Shown here: positions 7,069-11,947 of the stretch, one piece after another | Position numbering within the stretch: position 1 is the stretch's first letter | Layout: each line of letters begins with the position of its first letter | Source: Actinomycetota bacterium | Lineage (GTDB): Bacteria > Actinomycetota > Rubrobacteria > Rubrobacterales > Rubrobacteraceae | Reading direction: 5' to 3' | Assembly: GCA_020200675.1 (NCBI GenBank) | Contig: JAIVIG010000029.1 | Location: 3,538 to 15,504, forward strand | DNA: 11,967 bases | Position numbers and translations under genes: made by a program | The notes under the pieces: generated by a model | Seen by the model: the letters and a program-made list of their open reading frames with translations, nothing else | The model's database searches: none | Told to the model about the DNA's origin: nothing

Positions 7069-8001
7069 ATGAGGATCAAAGCGACGACGCTCGTGGCGGC
7101 GCTACTTTTGGCTGTTCTGGCGATGGCTCTTGCGACCGGGTGCCAGCGCGGAGGCGGAGAAGGAGGTGGAGCGAGGATCGGGCTCTCGGTCTCCACGCTG
7201 AACAACCCGTTCTTCGTGACCCTGCGGGACGGCGCCCAGAGCGCCGCGGACGAGGCCGGGGCGGAGCTCATCGTCTCCGACGCGCAGAACGATACCGCCC
7301 AACAGCAGGACGACATCCAGAACTTCGTGACCCAGCAGGTGAACGTTATCCTGGTGAACCCGGTCGACTCGGACGCCGTGGTCCCGGCGATCGAAGCGGC
7401 AAACCAGGCCAACATCCCGGTCATCGCCCTGGACCGTGGAGCGTCGGGCGGGGAGATCGCCACCACCATCGCCTCGGACAACGTACAGGGCGGCAACCTG
7501 GCCGGTGAAGAGCTGATCCAGCTCGCCGGCAGCGGCAGCGTCGCGCAACTCGAAGGCACCCCCGGCGCCGAGCCCGCACGCGACAGAGGCCAGGGCTTCC
7601 AAGACGCAATAGACACCCAGAGCGCCCTGGAACTCGTCGCCAGCCAGACGGCGAACTTCGACCGGGCCGAGGGGCTCAACGTGACCGAGAACATCCTGCA
7701 GGCCAACCCGGATATCGTGGGCATCTTCGCCCAGAACGACGAGATGGCCCTCGGCGCCGTGCAGGCCCTGGGGAGCGACGCCGGGAGCGAGGTGAAGATA
7801 GTGGGCTTCGACGCCATAGAGGACGCCCTGAGCGCCATAGAAGAAGGCACGATGAACGCCACCATCGCCCAGCGGCCGGAAGAGATCGGTTCGCTAGGCG
7901 TAGAGAACGCGATCCGCGTGATCGGGGGCGAGTCCGTGGAGGAGAACATCCCCGTAGAGGTGGAGCTCGTGACCCAGGAGAACGTCTCGGAGTTTCTCTA
8001 G
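7069..8001 (+). CDS. rbsB: Ribose-binding lipoprotein
   Basis: A 310-residue extracellular solute receptor. The signal peptide ends in lipobox LATGC, so Cys25 is the likely lipid anchor, as expected for a cell without periplasm. A short Gly-rich linker leads into a type-1 periplasmic-binding fold. Compared from memory with E. coli RbsB, the ribose contacts are all present: Asn46, Phe48, Phe49 (STLNNPFF), Asn97 (VNPVDSDAV), Asp122 and Arg123 (ALDRGA), Arg173, Phe197 (ANFDR), Asn223 (FAQNDEMALGA), Asp248 (GFDAIED) and Gln268 (IAQRP). This makes D-ribose the best guess for the ligand, better supported than for most family members. ATG 7069 is preceded by AAGGGAG with a nine-base spacer and lies 29 bp after rbsC. 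Confidence 0.93.
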   Translation: MRIKATTLVAALLLAVLAMALATGCQRGGGEGGGARIGLSVSTLNNPFFVTLRDGAQSAADEAGAELIVSDAQNDTAQQQDDIQNFVTQQVNVILVNPVDSDAVVPAIEAANQANIPVIALDRGASGGEIATTIASDNVQGGNLAGEELIQLAGSGSVAQLEGTPGAEPARDRGQGFQDAIDTQSALELVASQTANFDRAEGLNVTENILQANPDIVGIFAQNDEMALGAVQALGSDAGSEVKIVGFDAIEDALSAIEEGTMNATIAQRPEEIGSLGVENAIRVIGGESVEENIPVEVELVTQENVSEFL

Positions 8002-8013
8002 GGAGGGAACACC

Positions 8014-8403
8014 ATGAGGCGAGGCGGCATCCTGAACGCGCAGCTAGCGGGCGCCCTAGCCCGGTTGGGACACACGGACACGCTCGTCGTCTGCGACGCC
8101 GGGCTGCCCATCCCGCCCGGCCCGGAGGCCGTGGACCTGGCGTTCAAGCTCGGCATCCCGGCGTTCGAGACCGTGCTCTCGGGGATACTCAAGGAGCTGG
8201 TCGTGGAAGGCGCGATCGCCGCTGAAGAGATAGAGACCCAGAACTCCCACTCCCACGAGCTGATCAAAGCCCGCCTCCCGGATCTAGTACTGGTACCCCA
8301 CGAGGAGCTAAAGCGCATGGTCGCGGAAGCGAAGCTCGTGGTCCGCACCGGCGAGGCCACCCCCTACTCGAACGTCGTCCTCTCCTGTGGGGTCCCGTTC
8401 TGA
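8014..8403 (+). CDS. rbsD: D-ribose pyranase
   Basis: A 129-residue cytoplasmic enzyme that interconverts beta-pyranose and beta-furanose forms of ribose, so that imported sugar can be phosphorylated. The catalytic and binding residues of the family are in place: His20 (RLGHTD), Asp28 (CDAGLPIP), His96 (VPHEEL), and Tyr118 and Asn120 in the C-terminal PYSNVVLSCGVPF. The length is that of characterised RbsD proteins. GGGAGGG six bases before the ATG, and a 12-bp gap after rbsB, mark it as the last gene of the operon. No ribokinase (rbsK) or repressor (rbsR) follows; the next feature is a tRNA gene. Those functions must be encoded elsewhere if the pathway is complete. Confidence 0.95.
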   Translation: MRRGGILNAQLAGALARLGHTDTLVVCDAGLPIPPGPEAVDLAFKLGIPAFETVLSGILKELVVEGAIAAEEIETQNSHSHELIKARLPDLVLVPHEELKRMVAEAKLVVRTGEATPYSNVVLSCGVPF

Positions 8404-8510
8404 GTGCGATCTCGAAGCTTTGCCGACGGCGGTGGTCGATCCTGACCGGTAGGTCGTAGACGTGCAGGTCGCGATCCCCAACGACGTGGGAGTGAGTGGA
8501 TTGTTCTTTC

Positions 8511-8583
8511 GCGCCTGTAGCTCAGGGGATAGAGCAGCGGTTTCCTAAACCGCGAGTCGGAGGTTCGAATCCTTCCAGGCGCA
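8511..8583 (+). tRNA. tRNA-Arg (anticodon CCU), copy 2
   Basis: Base-for-base identical to the gene at 4319-4391, same strand, about 4.19 kb downstream, again without encoded CCA. It is followed by a strong bidirectional terminator and, 88 bp beyond its end, by the stop codon of a tyrosine-recombinase relic that points toward it. That layout is typical of an integration site at a tRNA 3' end. Confidence 0.97.
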
Positions 8584-8611
8584 CTCCCGAATCGCCTGCA
8601 AATGGCTGAAA

Positions 8612-8646
8612 AACAAAAAGAGTCCCGGCGCAAAGCCGGGGCTTTC
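8612..8646. terminator. Bidirectional Rho-independent terminator after tRNA-Arg
   Basis: GTCCCGGC (8622-8629) pairs with GCCGGGGC (8635-8642) around a five-base loop. Rightward it is followed by TTTCT. Leftward the complement of the A-rich stretch at 8610-8620 gives CTCTTTTTGT, a good U tract. It can therefore end both the tRNA transcript and leftward transcription from the former integrase gene. Confidence 0.75.
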
Positions 8647-8671
8647 TGACACTACTGTGACACCACCAAGG

Positions 8672-8770
8672 CTATCCGAGCGCGTCGTCCATCGCGCCGG
8701 CTGCGGTGTCTCCCATGTCGGGGAGCACGTGCGAGTAGACATTCAGGGTAAGGCTTATGTCGGCGTGGCG
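8672..8770 (-). pseudogene. C-terminal relic of a tyrosine recombinase (integrase)
   Basis: Read leftward, this stretch encodes RHADISLTLNVYSHVLPDM and then GDTAAGAMDDALG before a TAG at 8674-8672. The pattern GHAxIxxTLxxYSHVLPDM is the classic end of phage-type tyrosine integrases: the His is the last conserved box-II His and the Tyr is the DNA-cleaving nucleophile. Only about 32 of the usual 350-400 residues remain. Upstream (higher coordinates) the likeness stops at 8770-8771, exactly where a long hairpin begins, and a TAA in frame closes the reading at 8812-8810. The arginine-containing first half of the catalytic domain, needed for activity, is gone. Its position beside the tRNA suggests it once drove integration there. 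Confidence 0.75.
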
Positions 8771-8796
8771 GGCCGGAGTCCTTCGGGGCTCCGGCC
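8771..8796. repeat. Long hairpin with UUCG tetraloop
   Basis: GGCCGGAGTCC pairs with GGGCTCCGGCC through eleven positions (one G-U) around TTCG, closed by a C-G pair: the extra-stable cUUCGg tetraloop. It starts at the base where the integrase relic loses its family likeness. No T run follows on either side, so it may be a mobile palindrome or an RNA structure rather than a terminator. Confidence 0.6.
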
Positions 8797-8808
8797 TAGC
8801 ACTGATAC

Positions 8809-8833
8809 GTTAGGTTTTGCTCGCGGTGGGTAT
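8809..8833 (+). promoter_or_regulatory. SigB-like promoter before the 25-residue peptide gene
   Basis: GTTAGG (8809-8814), thirteen bases, then GGGTAT (8828-8833), an exact match to the general-stress sigma -10 with a partial -35. Transcription would begin near 8840, about 32 bases before the GTG at 8872. Confidence 0.4.
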
Positions 8834-8871
8834 GTAGCACCAGGGTACATAGTGGAACGGAGGAGGTAAGA

Positions 8872-8949
8872 GTGAACAACATCGTGAGCTTGCTAATTGG
8901 TGCCATAGTGATAGTGGTGTTGGTTATCCTCCTACTGCAGCTGCTTTGA
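8872..8949 (+). CDS. 25-residue hydrophobic membrane peptide
   Basis: The product reads MNNIVSLLIGAIV, then VLVILLLQLL-type residues to the end: one membrane-spanning helix with only Asn, Ser and Gln as polar residues and no charged side chain. I take it as real because GGAGGAGGT (8859-8867) sits at ideal distance from the GTG, a promoter with exact GGGTAT lies upstream, and the frame is a continuous run of hydrophobic codons ending at TGA. I do not recognise a family. Possible roles include a small stress membrane peptide or a type-I toxin-like peptide; no antisense antitoxin RNA is evident. It lies in the accessory stretch next to the integrase relic. Confidence 0.6.
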   Translation: MNNIVSLLIGAIVIVVLVILLLQLL

Positions 8950-9042
8950 GTAGACTCTCTCGAGAATACGTGCGCCGAACGCGGAAGGCGGCGCGTGCCG
9001 GGTCCTGGCTTCGCCGGGCTCCGGCCCTCTCTTTCGGGCATA

Positions 9043-9074
9043 GCCCCGGTCCTATAGGGTTAGCGGACCGGGGC
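9043..9074. repeat. Perfect 10-bp stem hairpin
   Basis: GCCCCGGTCC (9043-9052) and GGACCGGGGC (9065-9074) form a perfect ten-pair stem with a 12-base loop. It lies about 95 bp after the small peptide gene and could end its transcript, although no T run follows. Confidence 0.5.
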
Positions 9075-9139
9075 CAAGCCCGATTCTCATTCTGCACATG
9101 CAAACGTTGGTTTGTAGAGGGGAACGGCTCTTTTCGATC

Positions 9140-9153
9140 GCGGAGATCTCCGC
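9140..9153. promoter_or_regulatory. 14-bp perfect palindrome upstream of the leaderless gene
   Basis: GCGGAGATCTCCGC is its own reverse complement. It lies about 80 bp upstream of the -10 at 9220 and may be an operator. The short inverted repeat CAAAC-GTTG-GTTTG lies a little further left, at about 9102-9115. Apart from these and the hairpin at 9043-9074, the interval 8950-9219 shows no gene I can support. Confidence 0.3.
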
Positions 9154-9219
9154 CGGCGTCCCTACCGAACCGGGGGAATGGGGGTTGTAACACCGGACAG
9201 GGCCTCCCCACAAAACAGC

Positions 9220-9225
9220 TATAAT
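9220..9225 (+). promoter_or_regulatory. Consensus -10 box giving a leaderless mRNA
   Basis: A perfect TATAAT ends six bases before the A of ATG 9232. Transcription normally starts about seven bases after the -10, that is on or next to this A, and no ribosome site lies between. The -35 region (ACAGGG at 17-bp spacing) is weak. Confidence 0.6.
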
Positions 9226-9231
9226 TTAGGC

Positions 9232-9750
9232 ATGACACCAGAGGAACGACGGGAACGCCTAGCGAACTACTGGACTTGCTATTACGACGAGCTCCGAAGG
9301 CAACTCCCCAACTACACCACAGACCCCGAGTCCGTACCTCACGCTCTCAGGGACCATCAGCGACGCATACAGGCTCGGGAATGTAAGGACGGATATGTGA
9401 TCGTGCATTTTCCGGACCCGGGGAACGTCCATAGCTCCGATCACCCCGAGCGCCTAGAGCTGCTAATGACCGACCACCAGAACGAGACAGTCGGGGAACT
9501 TATGGACAGCGAAATACCGAAGGACTCCTTACCTTCGGACGCGCCCTTTTGGGTAACACACGCTCCGTTCCTAAGGAACCAAACGACGGGCGAGTACCAA
9601 CTAATGGCAGGGTGGGAGCGCCGCGACCTGATCGCAAACCGCCGGATCGAACAATGGAACGACGAGGAACGATGGAGAGAGCAGTCCGGAGAAGAAGCGA
9701 TAGCACAGGCTGGGGAAGATCTAAGGAACTTCTTCAGTAGGCAGTCTTAG
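9232..9750 (+). CDS. Unrecognised 172-residue soluble protein, leaderless
   Basis: I do not recognise a family. The protein is hydrophilic with no signal peptide or membrane helix. It is rich in Arg, Glu, Asp, Asn and Trp. An N-terminal helix (TPEERRERLANYWTCYYDEL, 2-21) leads to a central beta-like core (GYVIVHFPDPG, 54-64; RLELLM; FWVTHAPF, 106-113; YQLMAGWERRDL, 122-133), then a charged C-terminal helix (NDEERWREQSGEEAIAQAGE). The frame stays open upstream to 9178, but TATAAT at 9220 makes the ATG at 9232 the likely start of a leaderless message. Codons such as CTA and ATA appear more often than in the ribose operon, which fits acquired DNA beside an integrase relic. Function unknown. Confidence 0.75.
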   Translation: MTPEERRERLANYWTCYYDELRRQLPNYTTDPESVPHALRDHQRRIQARECKDGYVIVHFPDPGNVHSSDHPERLELLMTDHQNETVGELMDSEIPKDSLPSDAPFWVTHAPFLRNQTTGEYQLMAGWERRDLIANRRIEQWNDEERWREQSGEEAIAQAGEDLRNFFSRQS

Positions 9751-9947
9751 CGTAAATGTTAAGGGACCGGTAGCTAACCGGTAGAGTAACGGTCGATCCC
9801 GCTCACAGCAGCTACCCGACGCGGGGATTATACGGGTAAATGATGCCCGCCACGGCGTAGACGGATACTCCTAGAGTCGTAATCCGCTACGACCTTGTCA
9901 CCAGAGCCGCGAGGACGGCGTTTGGCGGGCGCGAGGGCACATAAAGA
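9751..9947. other. Structured gene-free stretch, possible small RNA
   Basis: No reading frame is convincing here. Right after the stop codon, ACCGGT-AGCTA-ACCGGT (about 9767-9783) forms a hairpin that could end the upstream message. ATCCCGC and GCGGGGAT (near 9796 and 9821) can pair with one bulge. GTAG-a-CGGAT-ACTC (9857-9870) pairs with GAGT-...-ATCCG-CTAC (9874-9890). On the minus strand a perfect TATAAT lies at 9832-9827, directed toward the end of the leaderless gene. Confidence 0.35.
9827..9832 (-). promoter_or_regulatory. Minus-strand TATAAT, possible antisense or small RNA promoter
   Basis: The complement of ATTATA is a consensus -10. A transcript from near 9820 would contain two hairpins (CCCGC/GCGGG and ACCGGT/ACCGGT) and could run into the 3' end of the gene at 9232-9750. 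No good -35 is seen, so this is weak. Confidence 0.25.
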
Positions 9948-9974
9948 GGGCCGGGGGATGGCTACCCCGGCCCC
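9942..9974 (-). terminator. Terminator of the secreted Gln-rich protein gene
   Basis: GGGCCGGGG (9948-9956) and CCCCGGCCC (9965-9973) form a perfect nine-pair stem with an eight-base loop. On the minus strand the stem is followed by TCTTTAT, so it acts on leftward transcripts. It lies about 50 bp beyond the stop codon at 10026. Confidence 0.75.
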
Positions 9975-10025
9975 TTCACGCGACGGCGAAGACTAGTTCG
10001 ACTGCTCGCTGCGGTTACGGCGTTC

Positions 10026-10373
10026 CTAGCCGCTAGCGGACGCAGCCTGGTTGACCTCAGCCGTGCAGGTGAAGACCTCGTCCACGTCCTCATTGGGGAT
10101 GATCTCGATGGTGGCGCTGCCGCTCGGGCTCGGGCTACCGTCGGAGGCGTACTGGATCACCTGGTTCTGGGTCTGCGCGTTGCCGGTATTGCCAACCAGC
10201 TGATCGTTCACGCACTGAATGGAGTTGTCGCCCTCCTGGGTGGCCGAGGACTCCTGGCTGAGATCGCCGCTCTCGGCTTCCTGATCGGCCTCCTGGCTTA
10301 TCTGCGCTATGGCCGGTACCGCCGCGACTACCAACATCGCCAGCAGCGCCGCCAACAACATCAACTTCTTCAA
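10026..10373 (-). CDS. Small secreted Gln/Ser-rich protein, unknown function
   Basis: A 115-residue precursor. MKKLMLLAALLAMLVVAAVPAIA is a standard signal peptide with likely cleavage after Ala23. The mature part is acidic and rich in Gln, Ser, Asn and Ala (QEADQEAESGDLSQES; NTGNAQTQNQVIQ), with two cysteines (Cys54 and Cys103) that could form a disulphide outside the cell. A short Pro/Ser linker (SPSPSG) precedes a beta-like segment (ATIEIIPNEDVDEVFTCTAEV). The start is TTG at 10373, six bases after AGGAGG (10385-10380). The Met at residue 5 is an alternative but has poorer spacing. I do not recognise the family. It is the only fully leftward gene in this part, with its own terminator and tandem repeats upstream. 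Confidence 0.8.
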   Translation of the reverse strand: MKKLMLLAALLAMLVVAAVPAIAQISQEADQEAESGDLSQESSATQEGDNSIQCVNDQLVGNTGNAQTQNQVIQYASDGSPSPSGSATIEIIPNEDVDEVFTCTAEVNQAASASG

Positions 10374-10464
10374 CTCCTACCTCCTACTTTCGGCGACCTT
10401 CGGCAGATCGCACTTGTACAGTCGATGACACGAAACCACACCGACCCTTGCGCCGCATCCGTCA

Positions 10465-10503
10465 AAAGGGTGATTTTGCCGACCGAAAGGATGATTTTTG
10501 CCG
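10465..10503. promoter_or_regulatory. Tandem direct repeat, candidate paired operator
   Basis: AAAGGGTGATTTTGCCG (10465-10481) is repeated as AAAGGATGATTTTTGCCG (10486-10503). The period is 21 bp, two turns of the helix, so two protein molecules would bind on the same face. It lies about 90-130 bp upstream of the leftward gene's start, suited to an activator. Direct repeats with this phasing are typical of response-regulator sites. Confidence 0.45.
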
Positions 10504-10579
10504 GCAAGGGGCAGCGGGACTACCGGCATCGAAGTGAGATAAGCTTAAAGTCGAGGTTCAATTGAAGCGGTTAGGCAAC

Positions 10580-10607
10580 TTGGCATCAAGCATAAGTAGG
10601 GTGTAGT
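10580..10607 (+). promoter_or_regulatory. Candidate promoter of the CxCG protein gene
   Basis: TTGGCA (10580-10585), sixteen bases, then TGTAGT (10602-10607): five of six and four of six matches to the housekeeping consensus. The leader would be about 110 nt and include the hairpin at 10694-10708. Confidence 0.3.
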
Positions 10608-10722
10608 AGAGCACCGTTCATCTTGTGCCCGTCCCGGGGATGTGCGAAGTTGACTCTCGCGTAGCCCTACGGCTCGCCAAAAACCGTAAACACCGCCCCT
10701 CTGGGGCGAGGGAGGTACACAC

Positions 10723-10896
10723 ATGCACCGCTCTTCCGAGCAGCAGATGGTCCTAGAGTGCGAATGCGGGGAGATCACGGTACTTCTCGGTTCCGAAGAC
10801 GACTGGAGATCCAGGCGTCCCGTCTTCAAATGCGAGTGCGGGCAGAAGCTCACCCTCGATGGCCGCGCCGAAGAAGAGGTGCTCGCCGCCTCCTAG
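10723..10896 (+). CDS. 57-residue double-CxCG zinc-ribbon-like protein
   Basis: A small cytoplasmic protein with two matching knuckles, LECECGEITV (Cys13, Cys15) and FKCECGQKLTL (Cys37, Cys39), about 22 residues apart. The four cysteines could bind one zinc ion in a ribbon fold. The knuckles are CxCG rather than the usual CxxC, and each is followed by a beta-like segment. A short acidic helix (RAEEEVLAAS) ends the protein. GGGAGG seven bases before the ATG supports the start. It is too short to assign a family; a role in nucleic-acid or protein binding is only a guess. The frame ends at TAG and is followed by about 60 bp before an inverted repeat that may control the next gene. Confidence 0.75.
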   Translation: MHRSSEQQMVLECECGEITVLLGSEDDWRSRRPVFKCECGQKLTLDGRAEEEVLAAS

Positions 10897-10958
10897 CTCC
10901 TCCCGGCTCGCCTGACGTCGCGCCTATCTGTGAGGCCGCTCCCCCTTCCGCCGCTGGC

Positions 10959-10981
10959 TTAAAGGCGCTAGTATCCTTTAA
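10959..10981 (+). promoter_or_regulatory. Inverted repeat upstream of the DUF5049-like gene
   Basis: TTAAAGG (10959-10965) and CCTTTAA (10975-10981) are perfect inverted arms around nine bases that include TAGTAT, a possible -10. This geometry suits a dimeric repressor covering a promoter, but the -35 is weak. Confidence 0.35.
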
Positions 10982-11005
10982 ACTGGCCGGCGAGGAGGAG
11001 AGAGC

Positions 11006-11221
11006 ATCCCGAAGAGGTTCGAGAACCCGGTCGCGGTCCCCACGGCCGTTTTTGACGGGCTGGAAACCGTCCAGGAGTCGGGGGAGACGAGCATGGTAGA
11101 TCACCAGGCGGTGCAAGAGATCGCGGCCCGCATGGGCTACCCCGAGGCCGCGCTATGGATTCGGGAGCACCAGCACGAATACTTGGAGGGTATTTTTCGC
11201 GGTTTCGTGGTCGCCGAGTAG
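11006..11221 (+). CDS. DUF5049-like small protein, apparent ATC start
   Basis: A 71-residue soluble protein if read from ATC at 11006. The pattern VFDGLETVQESGETSMVDH, then IAARMGYPEAALWIREHQHE, then YLEGIFRGF, resembles the small DUF5049 domain (RDSGxTNMxD ... MGFxE ... Y ... FIFxG) known from phages and Gram-positive bacteria; this is from memory, not a search. The domain starts before the first ATG in frame (11093, residue 30), so that ATG would remove its first helix. AGGAGGAG (10993-11000) stands five bases before ATC, an ideal ribosome site. Either translation starts at ATC, as infC genes do at ATT, or the ATG has mutated. A second, weaker site (GGGGGAG) precedes ATG 11093 and could give a 42-residue product. 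Function unknown. Confidence 0.6.
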   Translation: MPKRFENPVAVPTAVFDGLETVQESGETSMVDHQAVQEIAARMGYPEAALWIREHQHEYLEGIFRGFVVAE

Positions 11222-11530
11222 AGCGGGGAGAGCCCGCCGATCACAGCCCGTACATCAGAAAGTCATCGTTCAACTACTGGTTCAACGTGTGCGATGCAGT
11301 GATTTAACTTCGCAAAGTTAGGAACCTTTAAGTCAAGCTGAACGCTGTTGGTCCGCACCGAAACCTTCTTCTCGAAAGAAGATTTGGAGCTCTGACTAAG
11401 ACTCCGACCCGGTACGCGGGTGGCCTACAGCGAGCGCGGCTCCTTCAGGGGTTTTAGAATCTACGCTCAGAGGCAAAACAGCGGAAGTGTGTCACGTCCA
11501 GCACGAAAAGCGTGGGGAAGGAGGCCCGTT
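11222..11530. other. Gene-free stretch with small repeats
   Basis: No gene is supported. The 7-bp word GTTCAAC occurs twice with 12-bp period (11268-11274, 11280-11286). Small hairpins are AACTT-CGCA-AAGTT (near 11307-11320), CTTCTT-CTCGA-AAGAAG and ACCCG-GTACG-CGGGT. TAGAAT at 11455-11460 could be the -10 of the following gene, but no good -35 accompanies it. Confidence 0.4.
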
Positions 11531-11851
11531 TTGAGCGAGGATCAACCGGGGGGCGGGAACGACGGAGAAGAGAACCCGCAGGGGAACCTCAGCGAGGCGA
11601 CCAGGCGGTCGGTCTGGTTCTTCCTGGGAGTGGGCGCGGCCGGGAGCGCCATACTCGTGGACATTGCGGCGATTGCCACCGCTTTCTCCGGCTCTCAAGA
11701 GTTCTTGAACGATGCGGCGCCGGTCGCGTTCCTGGCGTTAATGCTGGCAGTGATCGGCTACTTCCTGGGAGCCCGCATGCTCGCGGTTGGAGCCGTCGTC
11801 TTTACGGTGATCGCGCTTGCGGTCGCGGCGACGATAATGCAGTGGCTCTAG
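11531..11851 (+). CDS. Small three-helix membrane protein, unknown function
   Basis: A 106-residue protein. The N-terminus (MSEDQPGGGNDGEENPQGNL) is acidic and flexible. Three hydrophobic segments follow at about 28-51, 63-80 and 85-105, with basic residues (ATRR, 23-26; Arg82) on the likely cytoplasmic side. I do not recognise a family. The frame is open further upstream to 11420, but AAGGAGG (11518-11524) lies exactly six bases before TTG 11531, and the upstream codons look like non-coding DNA, so the short form is preferred. An inverted repeat TGCCT-CGTC-AGGCA (11852-11865) directly follows the stop codon and may be a weak terminator. Confidence 0.7.
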   Translation: MSEDQPGGGNDGEENPQGNLSEATRRSVWFFLGVGAAGSAILVDIAAIATAFSGSQEFLNDAAPVAFLALMLAVIGYFLGARMLAVGAVVFTVIALAVAATIMQWL

Positions 11852-11947
11852 TGCCTCGTCAGGCATGAGTTGAACACCTTTGCGGTTGTCCGTATCCTTG
11901 TCACCATCGGGTGAACGCGCCGTGCTGGCAAGGAGGGCACTGAAGAG

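Larger units (their letters stand above)
10374..10722. other. Divergent intergenic stretch with operator-like repeats
   Basis: This 349-bp interval separates the leftward secreted-protein gene from the rightward CxCG gene. It holds the tandem repeat at 10465-10503, the palindrome TTGCCGGCAA (10498-10507), the palindrome TTCAATTGAA (10557-10566), a promoter candidate at 10580-10607 and a hairpin CGCCCC-TCT-GGGGCG at 10694-10708. No gene is supported within it. Confidence 0.5.

Noticed and set aside
8364..8633. Leftward open frame encoding RIRTSDSRFRKPLLYPLSY
   Set aside because: This is the well-known false protein produced by reading a tRNA gene on its antisense strand; the tRNA-Arg cloverleaf explains it.
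8924..9238. A 104-codon leftward frame
   Set aside because: Its start overlaps the TATAAT and start of the rightward leaderless gene, it has no ribosome site, and it runs through two hairpin-forming palindromes.
9764..9812. tRNA-like sequence (TAGCTAACCGGTAGAGTA, then GGTCGATCCC)
   Set aside because: D-arm-like and T-loop-like pieces are adjacent with no anticodon arm and no acceptor pairing, so it is not a tRNA. It also does not match the tRNA-Arg 3' end, so I do not call it an attachment site.
10470..10565. 31-codon frame over the tandem repeat
   Set aside because: Its start abuts an AAAGG with no spacing, and its coding pattern is explained by the repeated operator-like DNA.
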